A stretch of 64,000 bases of DNA from Lachnospiraceae bacterium 3-1 (GCA_000403255.2 KE159592.1:380935-444934); one strand, 5' to 3'; positions 52,015 through 60,418 are shown, numbered from the stretch's first letter. Made by a program: numbers and translations. Notes: generated by a model not told the origin, from the letters alone.

Positions 52015-52752
52015 ATGAGAATTTACAAAGCAAAAGACTATAATGACATGAGCCGTAAGGCTGCCAACATCATCTCTTCACAGATTACCCTAAAACCAAA
52101 CTGTGTACTTGGACTTGCCACAGGCTCCACTCCCATTGGCACTTATGAGCATCTTGTAGAATGGTACAAACAAGGGGATTTGGACTTTTCAGAGGTTACT
52201 ACGGTCAATCTGGATGAGTACAAAGGACTTCCCAGAGACAATGACCAAAGCTACTATTACTTTATGAATGAGCACTTATTCAGCAAAGTAAACATTGACA
52301 AGAACAAAACCTTCCTGCCAGATGGAACGGAGGCTGACAGTGACGTTGCCTGCAAAAAATATAACGAAATCATTCATGCTACTGGCGGTGTAGATCTTCA
52401 GCTTTTGGGCCTTGGCCACAATGGACACATTGGATTCAACGAACCCAGCGATACCTTTGAAAAAGAAACTCACTGCATCACCTTATCCGAACGTACTATC
52501 CAGGCAAACATGCGGTTTTTCCCTTCGGAAAAAGACGTTCCCCGCCAAGCATATACCATGGGTATCCAAACGATTCTGTCTGCTGGTAAAATCCTAATTC
52601 TGGTTTCTGGAGAAGAAAAAGCTGATATTGTGAAAACCGCATTCTTCGGCCCAGTCACTCCTCAGGTTCCAGCTTCGATCCTACAGTTCCACAAGGATGT
52701 AATTCTCGTGGCAGATGAGGCTGCATTATCACAATGCTCTGACATAATATAA
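52015..52752 (+). CDS. nagB: Glucosamine-6-phosphate deaminase
   Basis: Turns GlcN-6-P into fructose-6-P and ammonia, the last step from amino sugars into glycolysis. Motifs: GLATGSTPIGTYEHL, TVNLDEYKGL with the catalytic Asp, and LLGLGHNGHIGFNEPSDTF with the catalytic His. Length 245 is normal. AAGGAGG precedes the start. It leads the four-gene operon divergent from the nan transporter; nagA follows after 16 bp. Confidence 0.97.
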   Translation: MRIYKAKDYNDMSRKAANIISSQITLKPNCVLGLATGSTPIGTYEHLVEWYKQGDLDFSEVTTVNLDEYKGLPRDNDQSYYYFMNEHLFSKVNIDKNKTFLPDGTEADSDVACKKYNEIIHATGGVDLQLLGLGHNGHIGFNEPSDTFEKETHCITLSERTIQANMRFFPSEKDVPRQAYTMGIQTILSAGKILILVSGEEKADIVKTAFFGPVTPQVPASILQFHKDVILVADEAALSQCSDII

Positions 52753-52768
52753 GAGAGGTGGGGCTGGC

Positions 52769-53911
52769 ATGACAAAACATAAAATTATCAATGGGCAGAT
52801 TTTTCAGGAGGAAGGTTTTTTCTCCCCTGGGATTGTTTATATCTGTCAGGACAGAATTGTATCCGAAGAAGAGTATCTCGCCGCACCAGGAGAGGAAGCT
52901 GTTACAGATGCTGACAACGGATATGTGATTCCTGGCTTGACTGATATTCATTTTCACGGATGCATGGGAAGCGACTGCTGTGATGGAACCCAGGATGCCT
53001 TCCGCACCATTGCCCAATATGAGCTTCGCCAAGGCGTTACCTCTATCACCCCTGCTACCATGACAATGTCCGAAGAAGTTCTCTCTGAAATCTGCCGTGC
53101 CGCCAACAATTTTTCTTGTACAGACGGTGCAGATTTCTGCGGACTGTATATGGAAGGTCCCTTTATCAGTATGGAAAAGAAGGGCGCCCAGAATGGCGCC
53201 TATATCCATCCGGCTGATACCGACATGCTTCGTCGTCTCCAGGAGATTTCCGGCGGCAAGATCCTTACAGTTGTGATAGCCCCAGAAACAGAAGGCGCTC
53301 TGGAATTTATTCAGGAAAATAGTGGTTCCATCAATATTTCCCTGGCACATACCACTGCCGATTATGACACTGCTAAGAAAGCTCTTTCCCTGGGCGCTTC
53401 GCAATTGACCCACATGTACAATGCCATGCCCTCTTTCAGCCACCGGGCTCCAGGTCCCATCGGGGCTGCTGCGGAAAATGAGCGCTGCATGGCAGAATTG
53501 ATCTGTGATGGCATACATGTACACCCTTCTGTGGTACGGGCATCTTTAAAGCTTTTTGGGGATGACAGAATTATTTTTATCAGCGACAGCATGCGTGCTG
53601 CCGGCATGGAAGACGGCGAATATGACCTTGGAGGACAAACAGTAACTGTGAACGGAAATCTGGCTGTTCTAAAGGACGGGACCATTGCTGGCTCAGTAAC
53701 GAATCTCATGGATTGTATGCGTACTGCCGTTCAGGAGATGGATATTCCTCTCACAAGCGCAGTGAAATGTGCTGCTGTCAACCCGGTAAAAGCCATCGGT
53801 CTCTGGAAAGATTATGGCAGCCTGACTCCAGGTAAAATTGCAAATATTGCAATTTTAAATCAATCCCTAACTTTGGAGCAGGTGATCCACAGGGGAACAT
53901 CCATACTCTAA
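52769..53911 (+). CDS. nagA: N-acetylglucosamine-6-phosphate deacetylase
   Basis: Removes acetate from GlcNAc-6-P, feeding NagB. An amidohydrolase barrel of 380 residues: GLTDIHFHGCMGSDCCDGT with the first metal site, GLYMEGPFIS with the ligand Glu, ISLAHTTADYDTA and QLTHMYNAMPSF with the His ligands, and FISDSMRAAGMEDGEY with the catalytic Asp. The N-terminal beta-domain is shared with the C-terminus as usual. The start has GAGAGGTGG. Confidence 0.96.
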   Translation: MTKHKIINGQIFQEEGFFSPGIVYICQDRIVSEEEYLAAPGEEAVTDADNGYVIPGLTDIHFHGCMGSDCCDGTQDAFRTIAQYELRQGVTSITPATMTMSEEVLSEICRAANNFSCTDGADFCGLYMEGPFISMEKKGAQNGAYIHPADTDMLRRLQEISGGKILTVVIAPETEGALEFIQENSGSINISLAHTTADYDTAKKALSLGASQLTHMYNAMPSFSHRAPGPIGAAAENERCMAELICDGIHVHPSVVRASLKLFGDDRIIFISDSMRAAGMEDGEYDLGGQTVTVNGNLAVLKDGTIAGSVTNLMDCMRTAVQEMDIPLTSAVKCAAVNPVKAIGLWKDYGSLTPGKIANIAILNQSLTLEQVIHRGTSIL

Positions 53912-53952
53912 TTAACTTTAATCTTATACATTACATGAAGGAGGGACTTACT

Positions 53953-54840
53953 ATGCCCACAATGGTACTTGATATTGGCGGTACAGCGATCAAATCAGGC
54001 TTATATCAGGATGGCGCTCTGTCTGAAATCCGTGAAACAGCTACAGAAGCAATGAAAGGCGGCCCCCAGGTGGTAAACCGAATCCTGGAAATTATCAGAG
54101 ACTACCGGAATATCTGTCCTTTTGACAAAATCGGCATCAGTACCGCTGGGCAGGTGGACCCTGTCCGAGGTTGTATTATTTATGCCAATGAAAATATTCC
54201 GGGCTATACCGGAACCATGTTAAAAGATATTATGGAACAAGAATTTCAAGTTCCTACTGCTGTGGAGAACGACGTGAATGCGGCCGCTATTGGAGAAGCA
54301 GTTTTTGGCGCAGGACAAAACCAAAAAGATTTTGTCTGCCTGACTTATGGCACTGGAGTGGGGGGCGCAATATTCACAAATGGGAAGCTTTATTCTGGAA
54401 GCAGCTATTCCGCTGGAGAATTCGGCTGTATTGTGATTCATCCCGAAGAACGGAACCCTGCAAAAGATTTGTTTTCTGGCTGTTATGAGCGGTACGCTTC
54501 CACTACGGCCCTTGTAAATTATGCCAAAAAACTGGATGCTTCTCTTTCCAATGGCCGTATCATCTTTAGACGGCAAGAGGAGCCTTATGTAAAGGAGATC
54601 ATAGACCGCTGGATTATGGAAATTGTATACGGCCTGGTTACAATTGTGCATATGCTCAATCCTTCCTGTGCTATTTTGGGAGGCGGAGTCATGGAGCAGC
54701 CTTATGTCTTACAGCAGATACAAGAAAAACTGTATCAAAACATTATGCCTAGTTTTCGTCATGTGCAGATAAAAAAGGCAGAACTTGGCAACCGTGCTGG
54801 TATGCTGGGAGCTGCTGTTCTAGAGGAGGCGATATTTTGA
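53953..54840 (+). CDS. nanK: ROK-family sugar kinase, probable ManNAc kinase NanK
   Basis: A 295-residue ROK kinase, which in this pathway phosphorylates ManNAc at O-6. ATP loop VLDIGGTAIKSG at residues 4-15, catalytic Asp in VENDVNAAAIGEA near 105, YGTGVGGAIFTNGKLYSGS, and CAILGGGVMEQPYVL near the end. The usual ROK zinc motif (CxCGxxGC) is not seen: only SGCYERYAST remains, so this member lacks the structural zinc. I start at ATG 53953 after GGAGGG. The gene overlaps the regulator gene by 4 bp. The substrate is inferred from nanA/nanE; a glucose or GlcNAc kinase is the alternative. Confidence 0.82.
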   Translation: MPTMVLDIGGTAIKSGLYQDGALSEIRETATEAMKGGPQVVNRILEIIRDYRNICPFDKIGISTAGQVDPVRGCIIYANENIPGYTGTMLKDIMEQEFQVPTAVENDVNAAAIGEAVFGAGQNQKDFVCLTYGTGVGGAIFTNGKLYSGSSYSAGEFGCIVIHPEERNPAKDLFSGCYERYASTTALVNYAKKLDASLSNGRIIFRRQEEPYVKEIIDRWIMEIVYGLVTIVHMLNPSCAILGGGVMEQPYVLQQIQEKLYQNIMPSFRHVQIKKAELGNRAGMLGAAVLEEAIF

Positions 54841-55694
54841 ATGGCAACATTTTAGAGTATATCACAGAGCAATATCATTCCCTCACACGTTCCGGCAAAA
54901 AGCTGGCAGACTATATATTTACCAATACTTCCACCACCCAGTATCTGTCCATTTCCTCTCTAGCGGAAAACAGTGGCGTTTCAGAGGCTTCTATTACACG
55001 CTTCTGTCACAATCTGGGTCTGTCAGGATATAATGACTTTAAGCTGGCGTTGGCAAAATCAGATTATGTTACCGACTTAGGTGATCCTTCCAATTCCCCG
55101 GAAACGATTACAGCCGAGGATACGATGAGCAGTGTTTTTCAGAAATTGCACGACTCTAATGTTCTTTCCTTAAATGAAACATTAGAGCTTCTGGATGAAG
55201 GAAATGTTGCCAAGGCTGTGGATTTACTTTCTGACGCAGACCGGGTCTACTGCTTTGGCCAAGGTGGAAGCATGGTAATGGCAATGGAGGCTTGGGCGCG
55301 TTTTTCCACTGCTACCTCCCGTTTTATCCATATCGCAGACTCCCATATGCAGGCGATGAATATTGCACTGGCAACCTCCAGAGATGTAATTTTATTTTTT
55401 TCCTATTCTGGATCTACCAAAGATATGGAAGACATTATGAACATTGCCAAAAACAGACATATTCCCATGATATTGGTCACCCACTTTCCCAAATCCAGGG
55501 CAGCAGAATTTGCGGATGTGATTTTACTATGCGGTTACAATGAAAGCCCGCTCCAATCTGGATCTGTGGCTGCCAAAGTAGGACAGCTTTTCTTGATCGA
55601 GTGTCTGTTTTATGAGTTTTGCAAACGCAATCCTGAACTCTATGCCGCTGCTCGTTCTGCCTCTGCAGAGGCCATTACCCAAAAACTGCTATAA
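54837..55694 (+). CDS. MurR/RpiR-family regulator (probable NanR)
   Basis: A 285-residue regulator. The N-terminal HTH (about 35-60) reads YLSISSLAENSGVSEASITR; the SIS sugar-phosphate domain (about 115-250) has VYCFGQGGSMVMAMEAW and ILFFSYSGSTKDMEDIM. RpiR regulators of nan genes bind ManNAc-6-P or related phosphates. The start is TTG overlapping the nanK stop (TTGA), with GAGGAGG at the right distance; no ATG is better. It is the last gene of the operon, so it is autoregulated if it controls the 51.9-kb promoter pair. Confidence 0.9.
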   Translation: MNGNILEYITEQYHSLTRSGKKLADYIFTNTSTTQYLSISSLAENSGVSEASITRFCHNLGLSGYNDFKLALAKSDYVTDLGDPSNSPETITAEDTMSSVFQKLHDSNVLSLNETLELLDEGNVAKAVDLLSDADRVYCFGQGGSMVMAMEAWARFSTATSRFIHIADSHMQAMNIALATSRDVILFFSYSGSTKDMEDIMNIAKNRHIPMILVTHFPKSRAAEFADVILLCGYNESPLQSGSVAAKVGQLFLIECLFYEFCKRNPELYAAARSASAEAITQKLL

Positions 55695-55756
55695 TTTTTT
55701 GTTCTATCGGAAAGACCTTGTCACATGAAAGTGTCTTCCGATAGAACGAAAAATTA
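55692..55756. repeat. palindromic repeat element, copy 3 (terminator-like)
   Basis: A palindrome with outer arms TTTTTGTTCTATCGGAAAGA and mirror around a core CCTTGTCACATGAAAGTG. It belongs with the elements at 31463 and 31608. It directly follows the RpiR stop codon (55694) and could end that transcript. Confidence 0.85.
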
Positions 55757-55804
55757 TATACAAAGGGTCTACCCCAGCGAAGCCAAGATACTCGTGAAAC
55801 TAAC

Positions 55805-57175
55805 TCACTTCTCACAAGCATCGAACCCCTGCTGAGCCGGACCGCTAATTTGTTCTCCTTGTTCCGTAAAGCAAGAGCCATGGCAAGGACATTCCCAGGT
55901 ATTTTCATCTGCATTTTTTTCCAACTTGCATCCCATATGGGGACATTTTTGAGGAAATTCTTCCATTGAAACTGCTTGTTTGGATAAACCTTTCACCGCC
56001 TGAATGGCATTCTCTGTAAAATTTTTCGACAAAGCTGCTACCGGAAAACGCTGAGGTGCAAAAACTTTCTCGTCTGGGTGTTCTTTTCCTACAATCATAT
56101 CACGAATGATAGAGGCAGCCGCCATAGACGAAGTCATGCCCCATTTTCCAAATCCCGTTGCAACATACCAGTTTGGTATTTCTGAAGAAAAATATCCAAT
56201 GTAAGGAATTCGATCCATCGGCATACAATCCTGTGCAGACCAATGGGCAATTTCCCTGCTTTCTGGAAACCATTCTCTTCCCTTTTGACGGAGCAATTCA
56301 TACCTTCCGCCAGAACCATTCTCTCCAGTACGATGGCTTGCGCCTCCTAACAGCAGTATCTGTTTCCCTTCTTCTGCAAATGTTCGAAGAGAATATCCTC
56401 CTGTCCCGATTCCAAGATACATGCCATCTATTTTTTCCCATTCAGATATATCCAAGGCAATCACATAGCTTCGTTCCTGATGCATCCGCAGAAAGTAATA
56501 TCCTGGCACTACCTGCCACGGATAGTGAACAGCAAATACCACATGCTCCCCTTCCACGATGCCATGTTGGGTAAATACACAATTATCTTCTATACGTACC
56601 ACTTTTGAATTCTCATAAATCGTTAGATTCTCTGCAATCCTTTGGATAAATTTCAAAGGCTGAAACTTCGCCTGCTCCTCAAAACGCACCGCTCCTGTTA
56701 TGGCAAAGGGAAGCTCCGTCTCCATGGTAAATTCCGCTGGAATTCCCAAAAGCTGTGCCGCTTTTGCTTCATTTTTTAATTCTTCTATTTGCCCTTCCTC
56801 TCTGGCATAAAGATACGCGGGACACCGTTGAAACTGGCAGTCTATTTTTTCCTTTTCTATCACCCGGGCATAATCCTCTATGGCTTTTTGATTTGCATGG
56901 GCATACATGCCAGCCTTCCTTCTTCCAAATTGCTCCGTTAAATATGCATAAATCGAATGATGCTGGGAAGTAATTTTGGCTGTGGTATTGCAGGTCTGTC
57001 CTCCTGCGATACGCCCGCTTTCCAGAACCACAGTTTCCACTCCTTGCTCCTGCAATAGATATGCCGTGAGTATTCCTGCCATTCCTGCTCCAATGACGAT
57101 AGCTTTTGTATGAATGTTTTTTGTCAGCATTTCCCTTGGAGAAATTGTAACCCTTTTCTGCCAGACTGATTCCAT
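55805..57175 (-). CDS. FAD-dependent oxidoreductase with C-terminal Rieske domain
   Basis: A 456-residue DAO-type flavoprotein. The FAD dinucleotide motif is AIVIGAGMAGILTAYLLQEQ (about 26-45); GMAAASIIRDMI-like and WYVATGFGKWGMTSSMAA near 365 are typical of glycine-oxidase-like family members. The last 60 residues are a Rieske [2Fe-2S] domain with CPHMGCKL and ECPCHGSCF, all four ligands present. Such fusions occur in Bacillus and clostridia as FAD-binding Rieske proteins whose substrate is unknown. AGGAGG precedes the start. Single gene, convergent with the nagB operon. Confidence 0.92.
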   Translation of the reverse strand: MESVWQKRVTISPREMLTKNIHTKAIVIGAGMAGILTAYLLQEQGVETVVLESGRIAGGQTCNTTAKITSQHHSIYAYLTEQFGRRKAGMYAHANQKAIEDYARVIEKEKIDCQFQRCPAYLYAREEGQIEELKNEAKAAQLLGIPAEFTMETELPFAITGAVRFEEQAKFQPLKFIQRIAENLTIYENSKVVRIEDNCVFTQHGIVEGEHVVFAVHYPWQVVPGYYFLRMHQERSYVIALDISEWEKIDGMYLGIGTGGYSLRTFAEEGKQILLLGGASHRTGENGSGGRYELLRQKGREWFPESREIAHWSAQDCMPMDRIPYIGYFSSEIPNWYVATGFGKWGMTSSMAAASIIRDMIVGKEHPDEKVFAPQRFPVAALSKNFTENAIQAVKGLSKQAVSMEEFPQKCPHMGCKLEKNADENTWECPCHGSCFTEQGEQISGPAQQGFDACEK

Positions 57176-57207
57176 ATGCTTCCTCCTGATTTTTCTATCA
57201 AAACGAA

Positions 57208-57244
57208 GAAAAGCCTGTTTTCTTTTTACGGAAAACGGCTTTTC
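57208..57244. terminator. stem-loop after the ABC exporter operon
   Basis: GAAAAGCCTGTTTTC pairs with GAAAACGGCTTTTC (one bulge) with an 8-base loop, flanked by T/A runs. It lies between the permease gene end (57310) and the oxidoreductase start, and would stop minus-strand transcription from the exporter genes. Confidence 0.6.
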
Positions 57245-57309
57245 TTTTTATGGTATAGTATTTCCCTGTATGGGTAAAATATTCCCTTACATTCCCAAAC
57301 AAAAGCTCT

Positions 57310-58500
57310 TTATTTGGAAAACATAACTTTTTCATTGTCAAACATTTTTGTAAGAACCAGTACCCCAATGCCAGCATAACAAATATTTGAAACTACGGTT
57401 ACTGCAATGTTCACGATATCCACGTTCAAGGAAAAAATAGCATTCATGCACTGGACACTGTTATACAGTGGGATAAGGAACCATACTGGCTCTGTTTTGC
57501 AGAGACTTTCCACCATGGAAGTTACTCCTAGAAGCATGGAAACAATCATAATAGGCGTTACCCATCCGGTGGCTTCTTTTACATTCTTTGCAAAAGCAGA
57601 TACGATGGAAACCACAGCCACAATCACTAAAACCGTGGACAGAATAACCAAAAGCAATGTGAGGTAATCCTGCATACTATAAACACTTGCATTAATTGCA
57701 TCCCCATCTCCCATCAGCTTTGGCAAAGACAGCATAGTTCCCAAGAAGCTGGAAAGGCCAGATAAAATAGCAATGATACTCAGGCTTATCACCTTTCCCA
57801 TAGCCAGATGACTTCTTTTCAATGGTGTAACCAAAAGTGTGGCAATCGTTCCTCGCTCTTTTTCTCCTGCAATCGATTCTGGCGCAACAGCCATACAGCC
57901 GCTAAATAAAAAGGCCATCATCAGCATAGGCACCATCATGGAAAATACCTGGGCGGAAATATCTTCTTCTGAAGCCAGGTCATACTGCCCTTCCACATTT
58001 ACATCAAATTTATTAGCCATGGAAGCTTCGTAGCTGTCCAAAAGCTTTGTTACTATTCCATAAGCAGACTGGGAATCTGTATTGCTGGAATTATAATAAA
58101 CCTCTACAGCAGGCGCAGGCAGCCCAGAAGAGACTTTATATTCTTCTGTCAACTGGTCAAAATTTTCAGGGAAGCATACCACCAAATGGTACTCACTTTC
58201 CTGCTCCGCCAGGGCTTCCAAAGCCTTTTCCTTCTCCTGCTCTCCAGATAATTCGGTAAATTTCAACGGAATATCATCCTGTCCCCACAGCAGGCGCATA
58301 TTTTCAGAAAGGGACACCACCTGAACTTTTGCCTTAAAATCCTCTGCATCCTCAAACTGGCTGGTAAATCCCTGGCCCATCAGGGAATACAAAAGATAAA
58401 TCATGATACCTGGCATAAGCAATGTGGTAAGTACCATCCGCCTGTCTGTAAAAAACCGTATCAATTCCTTCTTCATCACTGTCATCATATTACTTTTCAT
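57310..58500 (-). CDS. ABC-2 type permease, NatB-like
   Basis: A 396-residue permease with one N-terminal helix (about 22-42), a large extracytoplasmic region of about 150 residues and five or six helices in the C-terminal half, the NatB/YhaP layout. Typical pieces are VMKKELIRFFTDRRMVLTTL and PESIAGEKERGTIATLLVTP. NatAB of B. subtilis exports sodium; others export peptides. I start at ATG 58500 after CAGGTGAG; it overlaps the ATPase gene by 11 bp. Substrate unknown. Confidence 0.9.
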   Translation of the reverse strand: MKSNMMTVMKKELIRFFTDRRMVLTTLLMPGIMIYLLYSLMGQGFTSQFEDAEDFKAKVQVVSLSENMRLLWGQDDIPLKFTELSGEQEKEKALEALAEQESEYHLVVCFPENFDQLTEEYKVSSGLPAPAVEVYYNSSNTDSQSAYGIVTKLLDSYEASMANKFDVNVEGQYDLASEEDISAQVFSMMVPMLMMAFLFSGCMAVAPESIAGEKERGTIATLLVTPLKRSHLAMGKVISLSIIAILSGLSSFLGTMLSLPKLMGDGDAINASVYSMQDYLTLLLVILSTVLVIVAVVSIVSAFAKNVKEATGWVTPIMIVSMLLGVTSMVESLCKTEPVWFLIPLYNSVQCMNAIFSLNVDIVNIAVTVVSNICYAGIGVLVLTKMFDNEKVMFSK

Positions 58501-59272
58501 AGGACTCACCTGCTCTTTCTGCATAAATATCAAAGAATTTCTCTTCCAGGGATTTGTCTTTTGTCAAATGCTCCAAGGTATCACAAACTACCATGCTTCC
58601 ATCTATGATAATACCTACCCGGTCACAGATTTTCTCAATAAGGCTGAAAATATGGGTAGATACCACAATGGTTTTCCCTTGAGCTTTTAACTCTAAAAGA
58701 AAATCAGTCACCACTTTTGCGGTCAGTACATCCAATCCATTGGTGGGCTCATCAAAGATGATAATATCTGGATCATGGACAATGGAAATAACCAGAGAGA
58801 CCTTCTGCTTCATACCAGTAGAAAGATTCGCCACCTTTACCTCTGCAAATTTTGATATCTGAAACTTATCAAAGAGCTTCTGTTTCCGTTTCTGAGCGGT
58901 TTCCTTCTCCACACCATGTAAATCTGCAAAAAAATCAAACAAATAATTTGGCGTAAAAAACTCTTCCAGCTTCAACTCACTGGTTAAAAAACCAATTTTG
59001 CTGCGAACCTCAGCCGGATTCTTTACCACACTGGTTCCATCCACCAGCACATCACCTGCATCCGGCGTAATCAGCGAAGCCATCATACGCAATGTGGTGG
59101 TCTTTCCAGCGCCGTTGGAGCCAAGGAGCCCGAACACCTCTCCTTGATAGGCAGTAAAGCTCAAATTGTTAACTGCCACCTTGATTCTTTCTTTTGTTTT
59201 TTGAATCTTCTGCTGTTTTGCGGAAATTTGAAAAGTTTTTCTCAAATCCCGTACTTGTAGTAATTCTTTCAT
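58490..59272 (-). CDS. ABC exporter ATPase, NatA-like
   Basis: A 260-residue ATP-binding subunit with Walker A GLLGSNGAGKTTTLR near residue 50, signature LSTGMKQKVSL near 150, Walker B IIIFDEPTNGLD near 172, and the switch His in VVSTHIF. NatA-like: an N-terminal region carries an extra basic insertion (ISAKQQKIQKTKERIK). ATG 59272 has AAGGAAGG before it. Together with the overlapping permease it forms a complete exporter under its own promoter. Confidence 0.94.
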   Translation of the reverse strand: MKELLQVRDLRKTFQISAKQQKIQKTKERIKVAVNNLSFTAYQGEVFGLLGSNGAGKTTTLRMMASLITPDAGDVLVDGTSVVKNPAEVRSKIGFLTSELKLEEFFTPNYLFDFFADLHGVEKETAQKRKQKLFDKFQISKFAEVKVANLSTGMKQKVSLVISIVHDPDIIIFDEPTNGLDVLTAKVVTDFLLELKAQGKTIVVSTHIFSLIEKICDRVGIIIDGSMVVCDTLEHLTKDKSLEEKFFDIYAERAGESYEK

Positions 59273-59288
59273 AGTGATTCCTTCCTTA

Positions 59289-59316
59289 TGTATTATTGTA
59301 CTATTTATATAATACA
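59289..59316. promoter_or_regulatory. inverted repeat over the exporter promoter
   Basis: Perfect 8-bp arms TGTATTAT and ATAATACA separated by 12 bases, overlapping the -10 and transcription start of the exporter promoter. A PadR-type repressor is encoded two genes upstream and is a natural candidate to bind here. Confidence 0.5.
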
Positions 59317-59342
59317 ATAAAATAGTTTATAGTTTCTGTCAA
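59314..59342 (-). promoter_or_regulatory. promoter of the ABC exporter genes
   Basis: Minus-strand TTGACA (59342-59337), 17 bases, TATTGT (59319-59314), followed by AT-rich bases. 40 bp before the ATPase start. Confidence 0.7.
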
Positions 59343-59367
59343 GGGAAAATTTTTAAAATCTAGATCC

Positions 59368-59958
59368 TCAGAAAAAACCTCTGGTTCTTCCTTTTAGGCG
59401 GCGTATTTTTATCGTAAGCCGCGCCACCATTCCCAACATCACAGACGTCATCAGGTAAACGACTGCTAACCCAAAAACAAGTATCAACCCTCCATCCAAA
59501 TCCAGCAGTTTTTCATGCCTTACCAACAAATAATCCCCTGCATAGTTCCAGAAATTAAGGGTATTAAACATACAGACCCAAAGATCGTAAAGACCAATCA
59601 GCAAAAACATCAAACGTACCCGCTGGTACAACCTGATTTGGGATTCTGAGTCTGTATACAGCTTAAATTCCCCTTTTACTGCCTCTTTCCGGAAAAAAAG
59701 CCAAAGTCCCCAGGAACACACATACTCCGCTCCCGTTGATTCCACAAATTCAATATATTCCCTTTTCTTTTTATCCCGCATGTACAGTTTTCCAGATATT
59801 GGGGGCATATCAACCTGATAGGTATATTTTCCAAATTCGCATGGCACAAAGGTATACATCCCCAGGAAAAATCCTGTCATTGCCCACCCCTGGCTGCACA
59901 TCTCATTCAGCCACGCTTCTTCTTTTTCTTTATCAAAATACAACCGAAATTTTCTCAT
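59368..59958 (-). CDS. DUF2812 membrane protein
   Basis: A 196-residue protein of the DUF2812 family, starting RKFRLYFDKEKEEAWLNEMC and continuing with QGWAMTGFFLGMYTFVPCE, a very characteristic opening. Two helices lie in the C-terminal half (about 115-135 and 155-178). These proteins are nearly always encoded next to a PadR regulator in Firmicutes; their role may be membrane stress sensing but is not established. I start at ATG 59958, after GGAGGG. 41 bp downstream of the PadR gene. Confidence 0.9.
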   Translation of the reverse strand: MRKFRLYFDKEKEEAWLNEMCSQGWAMTGFFLGMYTFVPCEFGKYTYQVDMPPISGKLYMRDKKKREYIEFVESTGAEYVCSWGLWLFFRKEAVKGEFKLYTDSESQIRLYQRVRLMFLLIGLYDLWVCMFNTLNFWNYAGDYLLVRHEKLLDLDGGLILVFGLAVVYLMTSVMLGMVARLTIKIRRLKGRTRGFF

Positions 59959-59999
59959 TGCTTCCCTCCTGTCTTTTCCTTCCCTGGACGTTTTTTCCG

Positions 60000-60371
60000 T
60001 TATGTCATCTGGAAACACCCATCTTCTCCTGTTGGGATTTCCAATTCCACACTGTCCACGGACAACATATGCTTTCCGTTTTCCACTAGTTCTTCCAACC
60101 TCCTGACCTCCCGCTGCAATGCCGCAAGGCCCTGTTTTGTCAGAATATACTGCTTTTTCTTTCGTGACTTCTTATCTTCACTGTACAATCGAATCCATTG
60201 CCTGTCTAACAAAGTGTTGATGGCTCCGTAGAGAGTGCCAGCTCCTAATTCCAATCTCCCCTTGGTCAATTCCAACGTATTCTGAATAATTCCATATCCA
60301 TGGTTTGGCGTCTGTAACGATAAGAGAATGTAATAGACCGCTTCCGTCATTGCAGCCTGCTTTTCTGCCAC
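60000..60371 (-). CDS. PadR-family transcriptional regulator
   Basis: A 123-residue PadR regulator: TEAVYYILLSLQTPNHGYGI at the start (the winged-helix N-term), then LELGAGTLYGAINTLLDRQW and KKKQYILTKQGLAALQREVR, the classic pattern. I start at GTG 60371, because GGAGGTGA stands five bases upstream; an in-frame ATG five codons earlier overlaps that site. It probably represses its own gene, DUF2812 and perhaps the exporter. Confidence 0.93.
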   Translation of the reverse strand: MAEKQAAMTEAVYYILLSLQTPNHGYGIIQNTLELTKGRLELGAGTLYGAINTLLDRQWIRLYSEDKKSRKKKQYILTKQGLAALQREVRRLEELVENGKHMLSVDSVELEIPTGEDGCFQMT

Positions 60372-60389
60372 AAAAATCACCTCCATCTA

Positions 60390-60418
60390 TATTTATCGGT
60401 TTCTGATATATCTGTCAA
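60390..60418 (-). promoter_or_regulatory. promoter of the PadR-DUF2812 genes
   Basis: Minus-strand TTGACA (60418-60413), 17 bases, TAAATA (60395-60390), 19 bases before the GTG start, so transcription begins close to the ribosome site. GATATATC between them is a short palindrome. Confidence 0.75.

Noticed and set aside
52655-53524. A 289-codon minus-strand open frame across nagA
   Set aside because: It is antisense to the well-supported nagA gene, has no ribosome site and no family motif; long shadows arise in GC-balanced amidohydrolase genes.
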